From Metopolophium dirhodum (taxonomy: Eukaryota; Arthropoda; Insecta; Hemiptera; Aphididae), in the NCBI RefSeq assembly GCF_019925205.1, contig NC_083565.1, positions 30,036,241 to 30,100,240 on the forward strand: a stretch of DNA of 64,000 nt, written 5' to 3'. This document shows, one piece after another, positions 24,166-35,085 of this stretch. The notes beneath the pieces are model-generated. The model ran no database searches, was not told the origin of the DNA, and worked only from the letters and a program-made list of their open reading frames with translations. Position 1 is the first letter of the stretch; every line of letters starts with the position of its first letter. The translations under genes and the position numbers were made by a program.

Positions 24166-25093
24166 TATGAACTCTTAGGTTCCTTTGGCTAATAAAGTCT
24201 ACCACTATGTCACCTCGCTTGTCCGGCCTGTCGTCGTGCCATACCGTGGACCTCGCGTTCACGTCGGCCCCCACAAGTACACCGCCGTCCAGTCCGTCCA
24301 TAACAGAGTTCAGAGCGTCGACGCACCTCTGGGTGGGCTCCGAGAACTGGAAATAGGAAGATATCAGCGTGAGCTGGATACCGTCCCTTGCGATTGTGGC
24401 CACGGCATTATGCGAGGTACTTAACTGTCTTTGGCCCAAGAAGCTTATGGCTTGGTTCACTATAACGACCGCGGACTTAGGCTCGCTGCCGCTAGCTATC
24501 ACCTTGAAGGGGCGCCTGTCTAGCAGGTAGACCCCCTTACCATCGGTTGCGGGCTCTTGTATCAAACAGATATCTATGGTCTTGCTTACCAATAATTGCT
24601 CGATTTCATGCATTACGATCTTCGATCTAGCTGCGTTTATCTGAGCTACTTTAATTAGCGTCTCGTCTTCCCTTAGGGCCGCAAGCCTGCTAATGTCCGT
24701 GTTGATTATGCAGTCAACTGACATTGCCGTTCCTTGCGTTTCACCATTCTCAGTTCGAGCTGGCCGATCCTCGGGGCTGTCTGTTATATTATCGCGTTCG
24801 AGGACCAAGTGACCTATGCCAGGGTCGACCCTTTCTTTTTGAGGTCTGACTCGTGCTGGCCTTTTCCGCCCTCTCCTCCACCTGATATTCTTTTTGCGTG
24901 GCGGTGGGGTCGGCACGGTGGCATCGACCGGGGTGACACCAGCGTTCCGACCGGGGAGGAGGTTATCTGTCGACGGGCTGCTCGGCTCCACCTCTAAAGA
25001 ACTAAGTCTTATACACGTTGGTGGTGGGACCCCGCAATCCGAATTCCCATCTACCGGGCCGCGGCCCGACGGGGTGTCTTTATTCTGTACCAT
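24166..25093 (-). pseudogene. R1-type ORF2 fragment, APE-like endonuclease domain, truncated
   Basis: From the Met codon at 25093 about 310 residues are R1-like. A proline- and arginine-rich N-terminal region (to about residue 145) is followed by the endonuclease: IKVAQINAARSK (147-158), ICLIQEPATD with catalytic-type Glu180, a block ending in LISSYFQF (243-250), and VGADVNARSTVWHD with Asp277 and Asn279. In R1-clade elements this enzyme nicks target DNA to start target-primed reverse transcription. The C-terminal endonuclease catalytic block and the whole reverse transcriptase are absent. The last 19 codons of the open frame (24104-24165) are antisense Gypsy sequence, not part of the protein. 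Confidence 0.85.
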
Positions 25094-25099
25094 CGTGTT

Positions 25100-26709
25100 T
25101 CATAAGATTAGTAGTCTGCATTAAACGGCGTGCGACCAGGGCGCCTAGTTCTCGCCATATCACCGGGCGAGTCGGTTCGGAGATGCGCCCTCCGCTGGCG
25201 TCGAGAGATTGGAACGGGGGATCACCCGAGGGAAGACGGGGGACTTGTTCAGTCCCGCGTCTCCACCCAGCCCCGCTACCACGCGGGGCTCGTCGGACGC
25301 GGTCTCGATGCCGCGGCCCTCTTTCGCACGTCCACGGTTCCGTACCACCGAGGACGAGCTAATCACGTGGGCGCCTAAGGGTACGGCCTTTTGCGGACGC
25401 CCACCCGCTTTCCGTTCTTACTCCGAGACCTTTCGCTAACCTAGTATTCGCTTCTAAGTCTAGCTGGGTCACGCCGCTTTAGAAGGTGAGAGCGGTGTGG
25501 GACTTCCCGGAGGTCATGGGCAACCCCGACACGTTTGTCGGGCACATGCCCCTGTGCGGCCTGCCCCGGGAAATACCACAGTTATAGTCCCTGGGACTTG
25601 GAGCCTGTAGGCTTGCTCCGTTAAGATCCTGTGTCACCGGCCCCGGACCGCGCCAGATTGACCGGCAAGTTATAAACGTGGTCCGTCTTGGCGCGGGCGT
25701 GGACGGCACCCAGCGCATCTTCGGGTCTCCCCGACCGGTCCGCCGTAGGAGCGCCGCCGGCCCACTGAGGTGAGCCTGTGACGGCGCTCCCCGTGCTTGC
25801 GGTCGAGTAGGTCCTCCGATGGATCTTCTCGTGCGCCTCCGTCGTCCGCGTGCGGCCGAGCCGGCAGCCCCCGACGCGCGACACGGGGCCCGGACTCGGC
25901 CAACCCCGGGGCCCGTCCCTCCGCGATAGCTGTATCGGTTTTTCGCAACGGCTCGCGCCGTTGGTGCTATCGCGGCGGGAGTCCCCGGTGCCCCGAGCCG
26001 GACACCGGTCCGCGCCCCGAGACCCAGCCCGCACTCCGCCGCCCACGGAGTTCCGGGTAGCGCACGATATGCGCATCGTTCAGGGTTCCGCGGGTGCGCC
26101 GTCGGCCCCGGCAGCCCGCTCCACCGTCCCATCAGTTTCTTTAGCCGGTAAGGTTTCGCTGACGGTCAGGCCCGCCGGCGCCGCGCCGCTTCCTCCGCTC
26201 GATGCTAAGATGCCTTCTGCCCGCCCGCCGCAAATGTGGATTACGGCGGGATTCCTTACGGTCTCAGTCTTATGACGGCAAATAGTGGTTTGACAACGAA
26301 CAAAGTTCGCGGATCCTCGGGGGATCAATTGCGCTCAACGCTAGCTCGGGCAATCAACGCCAACCACGCGATATTTTCTCCTCGGGGTAACAGTCTTCCC
26401 GTGCTCGGCCTACAGTCGTTCGGCGAGCTTGCGGATTCTATCGGATGGATGTAGCGGACCGCCTCCGAGTTCGCTTATCGGCGGCCGGTCGCCGGTGCTA
26501 TTGTAATCGGAGTACGGCCAATTCCTCGGCCGCACCTCCGACTTAGCCCGCATCAGCCGCCTTATTTGCTATCTGTTGTACGCTGAGACAGCGTGGGGCC
26601 GTCTTCGTCGGGCGAGGTCCACCACTCCACGCCCGCCGTCGCCGGCCCCGCTAATGCGTTCGTCGGACGCCGTTCCCGAGACACTCGTCTCTTGGGTACC
26701 TTGGGTACT
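25100..26709 (-). pseudogene. GC-rich ORF1/5' region of the R1-clade fragment, decayed
   Basis: This stretch is much richer in G and C than anything around it. It lies directly upstream of ORF2 on the same strand, where R1-clade elements encode their gag-like ORF1. No single frame reads through. The minus-strand frame 25479-26132 ends with degenerate Cys/His residues (YNCGISRGRPHRGMC, then GLP...GKSH) that could be remains of the C-terminal zinc knuckles of ORF1, but the usual Cys pairs are not complete. The many overlapping open frames on both strands are a by-product of the high GC content. The assignment rests mainly on position and composition. Confidence 0.45.
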
Positions 26710-28608
26710 GTGTAAACCAATACGGTATTAAACCAAATCCAAAAAACGTCTCGATTATTGAAAACTATCCTGTACCACAAAATAATAAAGAACTACAGAG
26801 TTTCATTGGTTTATCATCATATTTTCGACGTTTCATCCCGAACTTTGCAATTATTGCCAAACCACTTTATAATTTACTAAAAAAAAATATTCCGTACGAG
26901 TTCGGAGAGGAACAAATGAGGTCGTTCGATTCCATTAAATTGAAACTCGGGGAACAACCATTGTTAGCTATATATAATCCCAATGCAATAACAGAGCTCC
27001 ACTGTGATGCTAGTAGCCACGGATATGGCTCCATTTTATTACAAAAGCAACCCGATAATCAATTCCACCCGATTTTTTATTATAGTCATAGGACTACTGA
27101 ATCCGAATCACGATACCATAGTTATGAACTATAAATGTTAGCCATTATAAATTATATTAAACGGTTCCGCGTATATTTACAAGGTACCTATACAATTTAA
27201 AATAATAACAGATTGTAATAGCGTTGTACTAACACTACAAAAAAAAGACATAAGCCCTCGAATCGCTGGGTGGGCCATGTTTTTACAAAATTTTTTATAC
27301 GAGATAGAGCATAGATCCGGGTCTCAGATGCAGCACGTTGACGCGTTAAGTCGCTGTAACCATATTTTAGTAATAGAAGGTTGTACGTTTAATCAAGCCC
27401 TGGCTATTAAACAACAAACCGACCCCGAAATTAGATCTATTTCCGGAGATCTGGAACAATCAGAACACCCGCTGTTTGAGTTACGTCATGGGTTGGTATA
27501 TCGAAAAAATAACGATAGGTTACTATTTTACGTATCGTCTAGCATGCGTGACCAAGTAATACGTTCGTGTCATGACGACATGTGCCATGTAGGAACAATT
27601 AAAACACTTGAATTAATCAAACAAATTTACTGGTTTCCGAAAATGAGTGATCACGTTAAGACATACATAAGCAATTGTCTCAAGTGTATCATATTTTCGC
27701 CTAAAAACGGTAAGGACGAAGGGTTGTTAAATTTAATTGACAAGGGAGACAAACCATTTCAGACAATTCATGTTGACCATTATGGTCCGTTAAATCAAAC
27801 TTTTGCGCGTTTCAGACACATTTTGGTTGTGGTTGACGCGTTTAGTAAATTTTTGAATTTGTATCCAGTCCGCACAGTTGCCGCTAAAGAATTATGTTTA
27901 CGATTAACACAATACTTTTTACATTATAGTAAACCTATAAAAATAATATCGGACCGTGGATCATGTTTTCGTTCGGATGTGTTTAAAGAGTTTTGCGAAC
28001 GTTATGAAATTAAACATATTAAAACAGCAGTAGGTACGCTGTCGGCAAACGGACAGGTGGAAAGATACAACAGGGGTTTAACGGCGATGTTATCGAAACT
28101 TATGCACGAGCATAGTCAAAACTGGAATGAGTATTTGTATCAAATACAGTTCGCTGTAAATAATACGTTTAATAGATCGATACAGAATACACCTAGTAAA
28201 TTGTTATTTGGTATTGATCAAATAGGAGAGCCAACAGATTATGTTAGATTATACTTACAAGCGCTTAATGAATCTGAAAATGATCAACGTAATTTTGATA
28301 CAATTAGGCAGAATGCTCAGGAAAACATACGTGTAGGACAACTAAATAATAAAGCTTACTATGATTCGACTAAACGACCGGCCACGCAGTATTCTGTTGG
28401 CGAATATATCATGATTAAAAATGTTGATACTACACCAAATGTTTGCAAAAAATTACTGCCTAAATTCAAAAGTCCATATAAAATAGATAAAGTCCTCCCT
28501 CATGACCGATATATTGTTTCTGATATTGAAGGGCACCAGGTAACCCAAATACCTCTGAATACAGTTGTCGCTGCGAGAGACATTAAACATTGGGTTAAAC
28601 AGTATTAA
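26710..28608 (+). pseudogene. Pol remnant of Gypsy element 2: RT end, RNase H, integrase
   Basis: Reading starts with YGIKPNPKNV, then the RT connection (SFIGLSSYFRRFI) and RNase H (LHCDASSHGYG, FYYSHRTTESE). The first frame stops at 27134 (TAA) and the next part of RNase H resumes in other frames, with a shift near 27190. From there to the stop at 28606-28608 the frame is open: end of RNase H (VDALSR near 27340), integrase zinc-binding H-H-C-C (CHDDMCHVG and NCLKC), the catalytic core with Asp in IHVDHYGPL, Asp in IISDRGSCF and Glu in NGQVERYNRG, and a C-terminal VGEYIMIKN chromatin/DNA-binding-like end. Integrase inserts the cDNA into the genome. All three acidic residues are kept, but without the 5' half the copy is dead. 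Confidence 0.9.
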
Positions 28609-28661
28609 TTTTATCTGATTGATTTTGTAAGTAATTAAGTATTATAAAAAAAAAAAAAAAA

Positions 28662-29192
28662 TGTAATATGTATGTAAAAATGTATTTTGTATTTTTAAGT
28701 ATTATCACCTACCCGGTGCTTCAGAAAGTGTTCACTTATTACTATCATTATTTAATTTTTATTGTTCATATTTTATTTTCAATTTTCATTTTATACATAA
28801 TATTATACTTGATCTATTATATTGTAATTTTTTTTATTTTTGTATTGTATTATACGGATCGAGGACGATCCAAACGTCAGGTTTGGCCGAGCTGTAGTGA
28901 TAAGTGACAACACTGTCCACCTACTCGTGCCGCCGAAGCGACGTCTAGTATTAGCAGTATTAGTATTAGTCTTTTGGTGTGTGTTGCCGTGCGTGTGTCT
29001 GTCGGAGTGTGTCCGGACTGCACACGCTCACGGGCACTGACTTGTCTTTCTAAAGTTGTTACTTGTTATTATTTTTCAAAGTATAATTAATAATTATTAA
29101 AGTGTCGAGTTATTATTCATATTAATTGAGTCTCGTGTTTTGTGCTGCCTAACTAACTACTTCGATTCCTGACATCCACACGAGCTCCTACA
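28662..29192 (+). repeat. Probable 3' LTR of Gypsy element 2
   Basis: About 50 bases after the integrase stop there is a run of A (purine tract), then a 531-bp segment starting TGTAATATG and ending CTCCTACA, with TGTA/TACA inverted ends. It has a GC-richer interior (about 28850-29040) and late A/T-rich words suitable for polyadenylation. The matching 5' LTR is missing, so the limits are inferred from the TG...CA ends and the purine tract only. Short open frames inside this segment are not genes. Confidence 0.5.
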
Positions 29193-29472
29193 CTTAAAAT
29201 AGTGAAAATTAAAAGTAAAATTAAAATTAAAAGACAATATATAATACCTAATTAGAAATAAAAATAATTAAGTATTATAATAATATAATATATTTATAAT
29301 AATTACAATTACAGTGGTCGAATGGTAAAAAATTATATAGGTACTGTAGTCGTACAGAATACAAATATATATTATAATGTATATATAGTTTGAATAAAAA
29401 CAATAATAAATACTTATTTAAATAAAATATAATTATTTATAAAGGCGCAGGGATCATAGTAGGCGTATATAT
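29193..29472. other. AT-rich spacer
   Basis: Very AT-rich DNA between the Gypsy 2 LTR and the tnp2-like gene, made largely of AAAATTA-type and TATAAT-type words. No gene or terminal inverted repeat could be recognised. Confidence 0.5.
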
Positions 29473-31421
29473 TTATAGAAGTTTATTTGACGAAGTGTGT
29501 ATTATTGGAAAACCTATTTTTTGATCTTGGATTTTTAAAATCATATATTTGCATTCAATATCGTGTATACTCCAATATTCATATTCCGTGGAAAGATCAT
29601 CAACTACATAAATACCAATTTTTGTGCTATCAATGGGATTGTTATGATAAGGCTTTTTACTAGAAAACGATTTACCTACAATTACTATCCCTCCAGATTT
29701 ATCATAACAAATATTTTTAATTTTTACAATTTTCTTTTGTTTAGTAGAAATATAATTATCTGAAGAGGTAATATTTATTTGAAAAGTTTTTAAAATTAAA
29801 ATTTTATATTGTGGGTTGAGTAAATCTTGCAATAAGGGTCCATTTGTATGTTGTTTTTTTTAATATAGTGTCGGCCGAGCTAACTGTATTGGTACATTTT
29901 TGGAATTTAAATTTTTCCTCATACCTTTTTGCAGCTTGCTGTAGCGGCTGAGCTGATTTTCTCATTGTTTTTTTAAGTGTTCTCATATGGTTCTCAAAAG
30001 GGAAAGCACTTGCGTTGTCCAAGGGACCAAAATTATTGTAATCATCGATAAGATGTTGGAGTGCCCGTATATTGTGTGATGCATGTTCCGAGCCATAAAT
30101 TAAAGAAAATTCATTTATAAAGTATTTTATAAGTGCATCACAAAAATTAAGCATTTTAGTTAAATTTGGAGATAATAAAATTATCATGCAAACATGTAAG
30201 CAAAGAAAATTAAAATAACATTTATCGTTAATATTGTTTTTCAACACAATAGGCCCAACATATAAAACAAATTGCCGAAACTCGGTTGCCTTGAAATTAG
30301 ACACCTCGTCTAAACTCCTAGGTTTCCTTGGGAAATCAGAGGTAATACAAGATCTTATATTTAGAATGTTTGAATTTATTTCGTTCAATTTTTTTGAAGT
30401 TATTCGAACATTTTTTGGGCCCTTAGACTTTGGGAACAGCCATAATTTTAAAAGTTTTTTGGTAACGCCTAAGCAACAGAGATGCATATAATCCAGACAA
30501 AACACATTAATTATATTAATATTTGGTAAATTTATCAAAATTGACATTTCGGTGTTGGCTAAATGATGTTTTTCCTGCATTTTACTAATAAAAGATTCGT
30601 GGGTACGCTTTTCTTCGTCAAAAGCAGGGAAACAAAGTCTATTACATTTATAAATACCTTGTGTTTCACACCTGGTACAGGAAAAAAAACCCTGAATGAC
30701 CTTTAATCTTTAATATATACGATTTGGGCGGCGCGTCGCATACGATAGTATCTAAAACTACTTGTTTGAGAACACGTCTTTTATCTATTGTTTCAAAGAT
30801 TATTCCATTTATAATTAAATATGACCTTTCTCCATAAAAATCGACTAAAAATTCATTACTGTCCTCTGGTTTTTTATTGCCCCAATAAATACCGATGGGG
30901 AAAACCGTTTCTTTATATGGTCTTACATAACACAATATAGGCCAGAAAGAACTACCAGAACTCCTACTTAAAGGTAATCCGTCAATACCAAATACTAGTT
31001 TTAAACATTCATCATTAATATGCCTCTCAATTATTGGGTACCATTTTTTTATACAATTCGCAATGCCAAAATGATAATAAAACCCCGGGTTGACGTTTTT
31101 CACGTCGACTCTTTTTGATGACACATTTGTTTTTAAAAGAGTCCTAGAATCTTTCGGTAGGGTTTTGAAACAGTGGTGTTTTGTTAATATACTTAATAAA
31201 TCATTTACTGCCACATTACTAATATTATGACCGACGGCCCAATTCGATAATTGATTATTAATGACGTTTAGAGGCTGCTGTGCAATTAAATCATCAGTTT
31301 CATCATCACTACTTGATGTATCAAAATAATTGTAATCTTCATAATCAGATAATATAATAGAATCGTTGAATGTAACACCAACTGCAATGTCTATAAAACA
31401 GTAAAAAATCTTAGAATTCAT
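29473..31421 (-). pseudogene. tnp2-like (En/Spm/CACTA-related) transposase gene with two apparent frameshifts
   Basis: Three minus-strand frames join in order. 31421-30666 gives an acidic N-terminal part, then LPKDSRTLL and LVFGIDGLPLSRSSGS. 30580-29804 contains the family hallmark CLDYMHLCCLGVTKKLL, RKPRSLDEVSNFKATEFRQF, a GSEHASHNIRALQHLIDDY block and FPFENHMRTLKK. 29832-29473 is the C-terminal part. Between the first two a Cys-rich stretch (CTRCETQGIYKCNRLC) reads in the second frame. The family is widespread in arthropods and cnidarians and resembles plant tnp2 transposases; its mechanism in animals is poorly known. The two frameshifts lie in an 8-T run (about 30688) and an 8-A run (about 29860), read on the coding strand. 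I found no convincing terminal repeats. A splice acceptor near 31398 suggests a missing first exon. Confidence 0.6.
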
Positions 31422-32288
31422 AAAAAAGTAATATATTGTTGCATCTCGATTATTCAGACCGGTAAAAAAGTAGAAAAAAGCCGGTATGAGTTAGAGTCAG
31501 TGGATATAATATAACAATACTAACAATTATATAATTGTATAAAATAATTATAGGTAGGTAAGTATTATTTGTATGTACGGTTTACAACTTTCCGGATTTT
31601 TACAGTCCGTGATATTACGGTCAGAATATTTACATTCCGGAATCGTACAGTCTGTTCAATTGTTTTCCGGGATTTTACATGCGTCCAAATGGAGTAAAAA
31701 AAAAGAAAATTACCAGCAACTAGTAATACTCTAATACATTTTTTTTAAAAAGAAGCCTGGACCTGACGTAAGTATTACAATTTTAAATTATTCAAAATAC
31801 TAAACATTATTACTTATTAGGCCCGGAATTAACTGTTTCAAAATCGTACAAAATATATACGACGTATTTTATACACTTATTATAATTTATAATTAGCATT
31901 ACAAATCTCGCTAAAATTATACAAAATTAAATAAACACCAGTTAAAAAATGTATTCAAAATTTAACTGCAGTCACTGCAGTTTATTCAATAAACTATTAT
32001 GTCATATTAATTATTATATAAAAATTGAATGAGTTTATTAAAAAAAATAGAATTTAATAATTTATAATAATAATAATAATAATTTTACCTACACATTTTC
32101 TTGTTTATTATTTAAGGAAAACAGAGAAATCTGATGATGTATCACGGGCAAAGCCCCCCACAAGTTTGCCATACAAATTAATTTCGATCTCCCCTCCTCC
32201 CATGAAACATTTACAATTACGCCACTGCCCTGAACTTATGTAATACCATGAGAAAAATACGAGGAAAACGATTCTGAGTGACTATACG
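31422..32288. other. AT-rich intergenic DNA with repeat fragments
   Basis: No gene is seen. At 31580-31690 the words TTCCGG and TTTTACAGTC recur several times in loose tandem (ACAGTCCG, TTACGGTCAG, ACATTCCGGAAT, ACAGTCTG). At 32130-32240 there is a C-rich patch followed by an ATTACGCCACTGCC segment that looks like the end of a dispersed repeat. At 32247-32288 AAACGATTCTGAG...ACGGTC matches a repeat seen again at 37862-37890, and the hAT element at 32297 has inserted into it. Confidence 0.5.
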
Positions 32289-32296
32289 GTCTATCC

Positions 32297-34952
32297 CAGT
32301 GTTTCTCAACCTTTTTACTGTGGCGACCCCTTTATTAAATTTAAATTTTTTAGCGACCCCTACATATATATTTTTACATAATCGCTTAGATTATCATTAT
32401 AAATAATCTAGAGTCTATAGTTACTACAAATATTGTACACTAGAAATATAAAAGATACATATTATAATATTATATTTATTTAAAATTAAAAAAAACGTAC
32501 ATTAAATATTTCATTTTATTATATAAATATATTTTTATATTAAGATTTTTAATGGCTTGGTTGTTGCTGTTAATGTGATATTATTTCGTCAATTCTTGGT
32601 TTAATTGACTTCGTCAAGCTAATTCTCATAGCCGATGAAATTTCCAGACGGTTTCTAGTTTTATTTTTTATTGTTGTTAATGTGGAAAAACCATTTTCAC
32701 ACAAATATGTAGTAGAAAATGGAATAAGTAATTTTAATGCTTCTTCAGCCAAACTAGGGATATTCATTTTGAACCTTTATCCAAAATTGACCTATATTTT
32801 TGTTGCTTCTGAAAATCTCGTGTAAGCCCACATCTGCACTCAATTCAATCAACTTTTCTTTATTTGTTAATGATAGTATATTTTGATCAGATTGTACGAA
32901 TGGATTTATTACCCAATTACAATTTTTACGAATGTCTTTTGTGGGGTCGAAATATTTGGACATTTTTTCTCTTAATCTACCTAAGTGTTCTTTTATGATA
33001 ATACACATTTCATTTATTTCATTTTTTGTTAATATCTTTTCCTGAGTCATGTTAAAAAAATTTGGAAACATATCAAATGTGTAGTTTTTTATTCGATTTG
33101 TCCATAGTCTTATTTTTTTTAGGAATGCGTCAATTTTGTTGTACGATATAAAAAGATTAGTATGTGAACCTTGCATACTTAAATTTAATTCATTAAGAAT
33201 TGAAAATATATCGGAAAGATATGCAAGTTTGGCTAACCACACATTATTTTCGAAATAATCACTAAGTGGTGATTTTTTGTCTCTCAAAAATATTTCTACT
33301 TCCGTTTTCAGTTCAAATAATCTAGTCAAAACTTTTCCTCGCGACAACCATCGAACATGAATGTGTAATAGCAAATTTTTAAAACCTGAACCCATTTCTT
33401 CACACATCACTTTAAAAATTCGAGTGTTTACGGCACTAGCTCGAATAAAATTTACTATTTTTATGCATATATTTAGAACGTCAAATAGGTTTTCGTTCAT
33501 ATCTTTAGCGGCTAATTGCTCACGATGGATGAAACAGTGTGTTGATATAATATTTTTATGAGTAATTTGTTGAACGCGTGTGACAAGACCATTAAATTTT
33601 CCGGTCATAGCTGCAGCTCCATCAGTACAAATACCGAAACAGTTAGAAAATTGTAAATTAATTTTTTGGAAATGAGATGAAATGGTTTTGAAAATTTCTT
33701 CAGAAGTACAGTATGTTTTTAAATTTAAGCAACAGAAAAACTCTTCTTGTATATCGTTCAGATCAGTATCTACATACCTCACATACATCAATAATATAGC
33801 TTCATTATTTATATCAGTAGATTCGTCGAGCTGTATTGCGTAAAAAATTGATTTTTTGATTTTTTCACTAAGCTGATTTTCAATATCATTAGACATAGTA
33901 TTTATTCTTCTACTTATCGTATCATTAGACATAGGTATTTTTTTAATCTTTGTCACGTGCTCAATACTAAATAATTCTGTACAAATATCAATCATACACG
34001 GTTTTAACAATTTTTCCCCAATTGAGTATGGTTTTTTTGATTTAGTTATGTGTAAGGCTGCCAAATAAGAACATTTTAGGTAGATTTTGTCTTCGACCGT
34101 ATAAGTATTTATCATTTTTTTATTTTTTTTTAATTCTTCGAATTTTCTTAAAAAAAAGTCCCTTGTATTATTTTTATACTGAGCATGACTAGTTTCCATG
34201 TGCCTAATGAGCTTAATTGGTTTTAGTGATGCATTTGCTAATGTCATACCACAAATAACACATTGAGGAAAATCCTTTCCATTCTCGTTTAAGTATGTAA
34301 AGCCATATTCAATGTAACTATCTTTATATTTTAATATTTTTACCTTTTTGAGTGATGGTTCATCAACATTTTGAGTAGTATCCAAATTATGTTTTTTTGT
34401 AATATTTGAGTTTTGATTATCAGAAGTCGATGTATTGTGCGGTTGTTTGAAAAAGTTCGTCATTTGCGACTGTTTACTCATATTAGAAATATTTTATAAT
34501 AATACATAAAGTCAAATAAAGATAAAGTGTATAAAAATGTGAAAAACAATATAAAAATGCAACTTATTAACCTATATTTTACAACGGCGCACGACACGGC
34601 GATGTTAACGATGAACTGTGACATAAATATATAATAATATAATATGTGCAGTGTGCACTGCGGCCGCCGCGGTAGCCTTATCTTAGGTTGATACTTGATA
34701 ATCTATATTCGACGTTTATTATAGATTCTTTAATAGACGTCATAGAGTAATGTCGCTTTAAAAATGATAATAGTGTGTTTTCCATTTTAATATAAATAAT
34801 CTATACTCGTAATAGGTATGTAATATAATAATATTTTATTGATTTTATTATTTTATTATTTGAGCTTTTAATTTTCGCATTGATTTAAATTTTAAATCAT
34901 TCGATTGCGACCCTAAATAATAAGTTGGCGACCCCCAGATTGAGAAACACTG
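32297..34952 (-). mobile_element. hAT transposon 1 with 8-bp target duplication GTCTATCC
   Basis: Terminal inverted repeats start CAGTGTTTCTCAACC at the left and, read from the right end inward, CAGTGTTTCTCAATC; GCGACCCC lies just inside both ends. The element is 2656 bp and is flanked on both sides by GTCTATCC (32289-32296 and 34953-34960), the 8-bp duplication typical of hAT elements. It contains a minus-strand BED-finger transposase with one apparent frameshift. The perfect duplication points to a fairly recent insertion. Confidence 0.95.
32570..34481 (-). pseudogene. hAT transposase (BED finger, ZBED/FAM200-like), one frameshift
   Basis: A 575-residue frame (34481-32754) is followed by a 65-residue continuation in another frame (to 32570); together they give a nearly full-length hAT transposase of about 630 residues. 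A BED-type zinc finger is seen at Cys74, Cys77, His94 and His99. The RNase-H-like catalytic core has Asp219 (IQLDESTD), Asp287 (CTDGAAAM) and the hAT C-x2-H motif at 316-319 (HCFIH). The C-terminal dimerisation segment (IPFSTTYLCENGFSTL) sits in the second frame. The shift is at about 32755-32765, where one extra base separates NEYP from SLAEEALK. The enzyme would cut at the terminal repeats and reinsert the element. Apart from the shift the gene looks recently intact. Confidence 0.9.
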
Positions 34953-34960
34953 GTCTATCC

Positions 34961-35077
34961 GCCTAATTACTATAATATAAATATTTTAAAATATAGAAGT
35001 TATTTATAATGCAATACAAGTAATATATGTATAATGTGTAGGTTGCCTAACGTTTCGTATTTACAAAAATGAAAACC
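34961..35077. other. Short spacer between two hAT elements
   Basis: About 117 bp of AT-rich DNA between the right target duplication of hAT 1 and the left one of the next element. Nothing recognisable is present. Confidence 0.5.
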
Positions 35078-35085
35078 GGCACTGA

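Larger units (their letters stand above)
24166..26709 (-). mobile_element. R1-clade non-LTR retrotransposon fragment, 5' part only
   Basis: A minus-strand fragment lies between two different Gypsy remnants. It contains the first part of ORF2 with an APE-type endonuclease (24166-25093) and, upstream on that strand, a GC-rich ORF1-like region. The ORF2 frame runs straight into antisense Gypsy sequence at 24166, just after the residues QRNLRVHN, so the rest of the endonuclease and all of the reverse transcriptase are missing. At the other end the Gypsy 2 frame resumes at about 26710. Non-LTR insertions usually lose their 5' end, so loss of the 3' end points to rearrangement after insertion or to a chimeric join. 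Confidence 0.75.
26710..29192 (+). mobile_element. Ty3/Gypsy retrotransposon 2, 3' part
   Basis: A second Gypsy element, of a different family from element 1, begins inside the reverse transcriptase thumb at about 26710 and continues through RNase H and integrase to a probable 3' LTR at 28662-29192. Its 5' half (LTR, gag, protease, RT palm) is missing. RNase H carries a stop and a frameshift, while integrase is open throughout. It is not the missing 3' half of element 1: the RNase H domains differ, and both elements contain the RNase H region. Confidence 0.85.

Noticed and set aside
24185..25439. Several plus-strand frames opposite the R1 fragment
   Set aside because: They are shadows of the minus-strand ORF2 and of GC-rich sequence. 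Their proteins are low-complexity Arg/Pro/Gly with no family signature.
25100..26709. Possible ribosomal RNA gene
   Set aside because: The high GC content prompted the thought, but I recognise no conserved 18S or 28S segment, and the region sits directly upstream of an R1-type ORF2.
28668..29040. Two small open frames after Gypsy 2 integrase
   Set aside because: They lie in the probable 3' LTR; one is an AT-run hydrophobic string. No support for genes.
26710..29192. Gypsy 2 as the missing 3' half of Gypsy 1
   Set aside because: Both contain the RT end and RNase H with clearly different sequences, and Gypsy 2 has no macrodomain, so they are separate families.
33361..33561. Plus-strand open frame in hAT 1
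   Set aside because: Antisense to the transposase coding frame.
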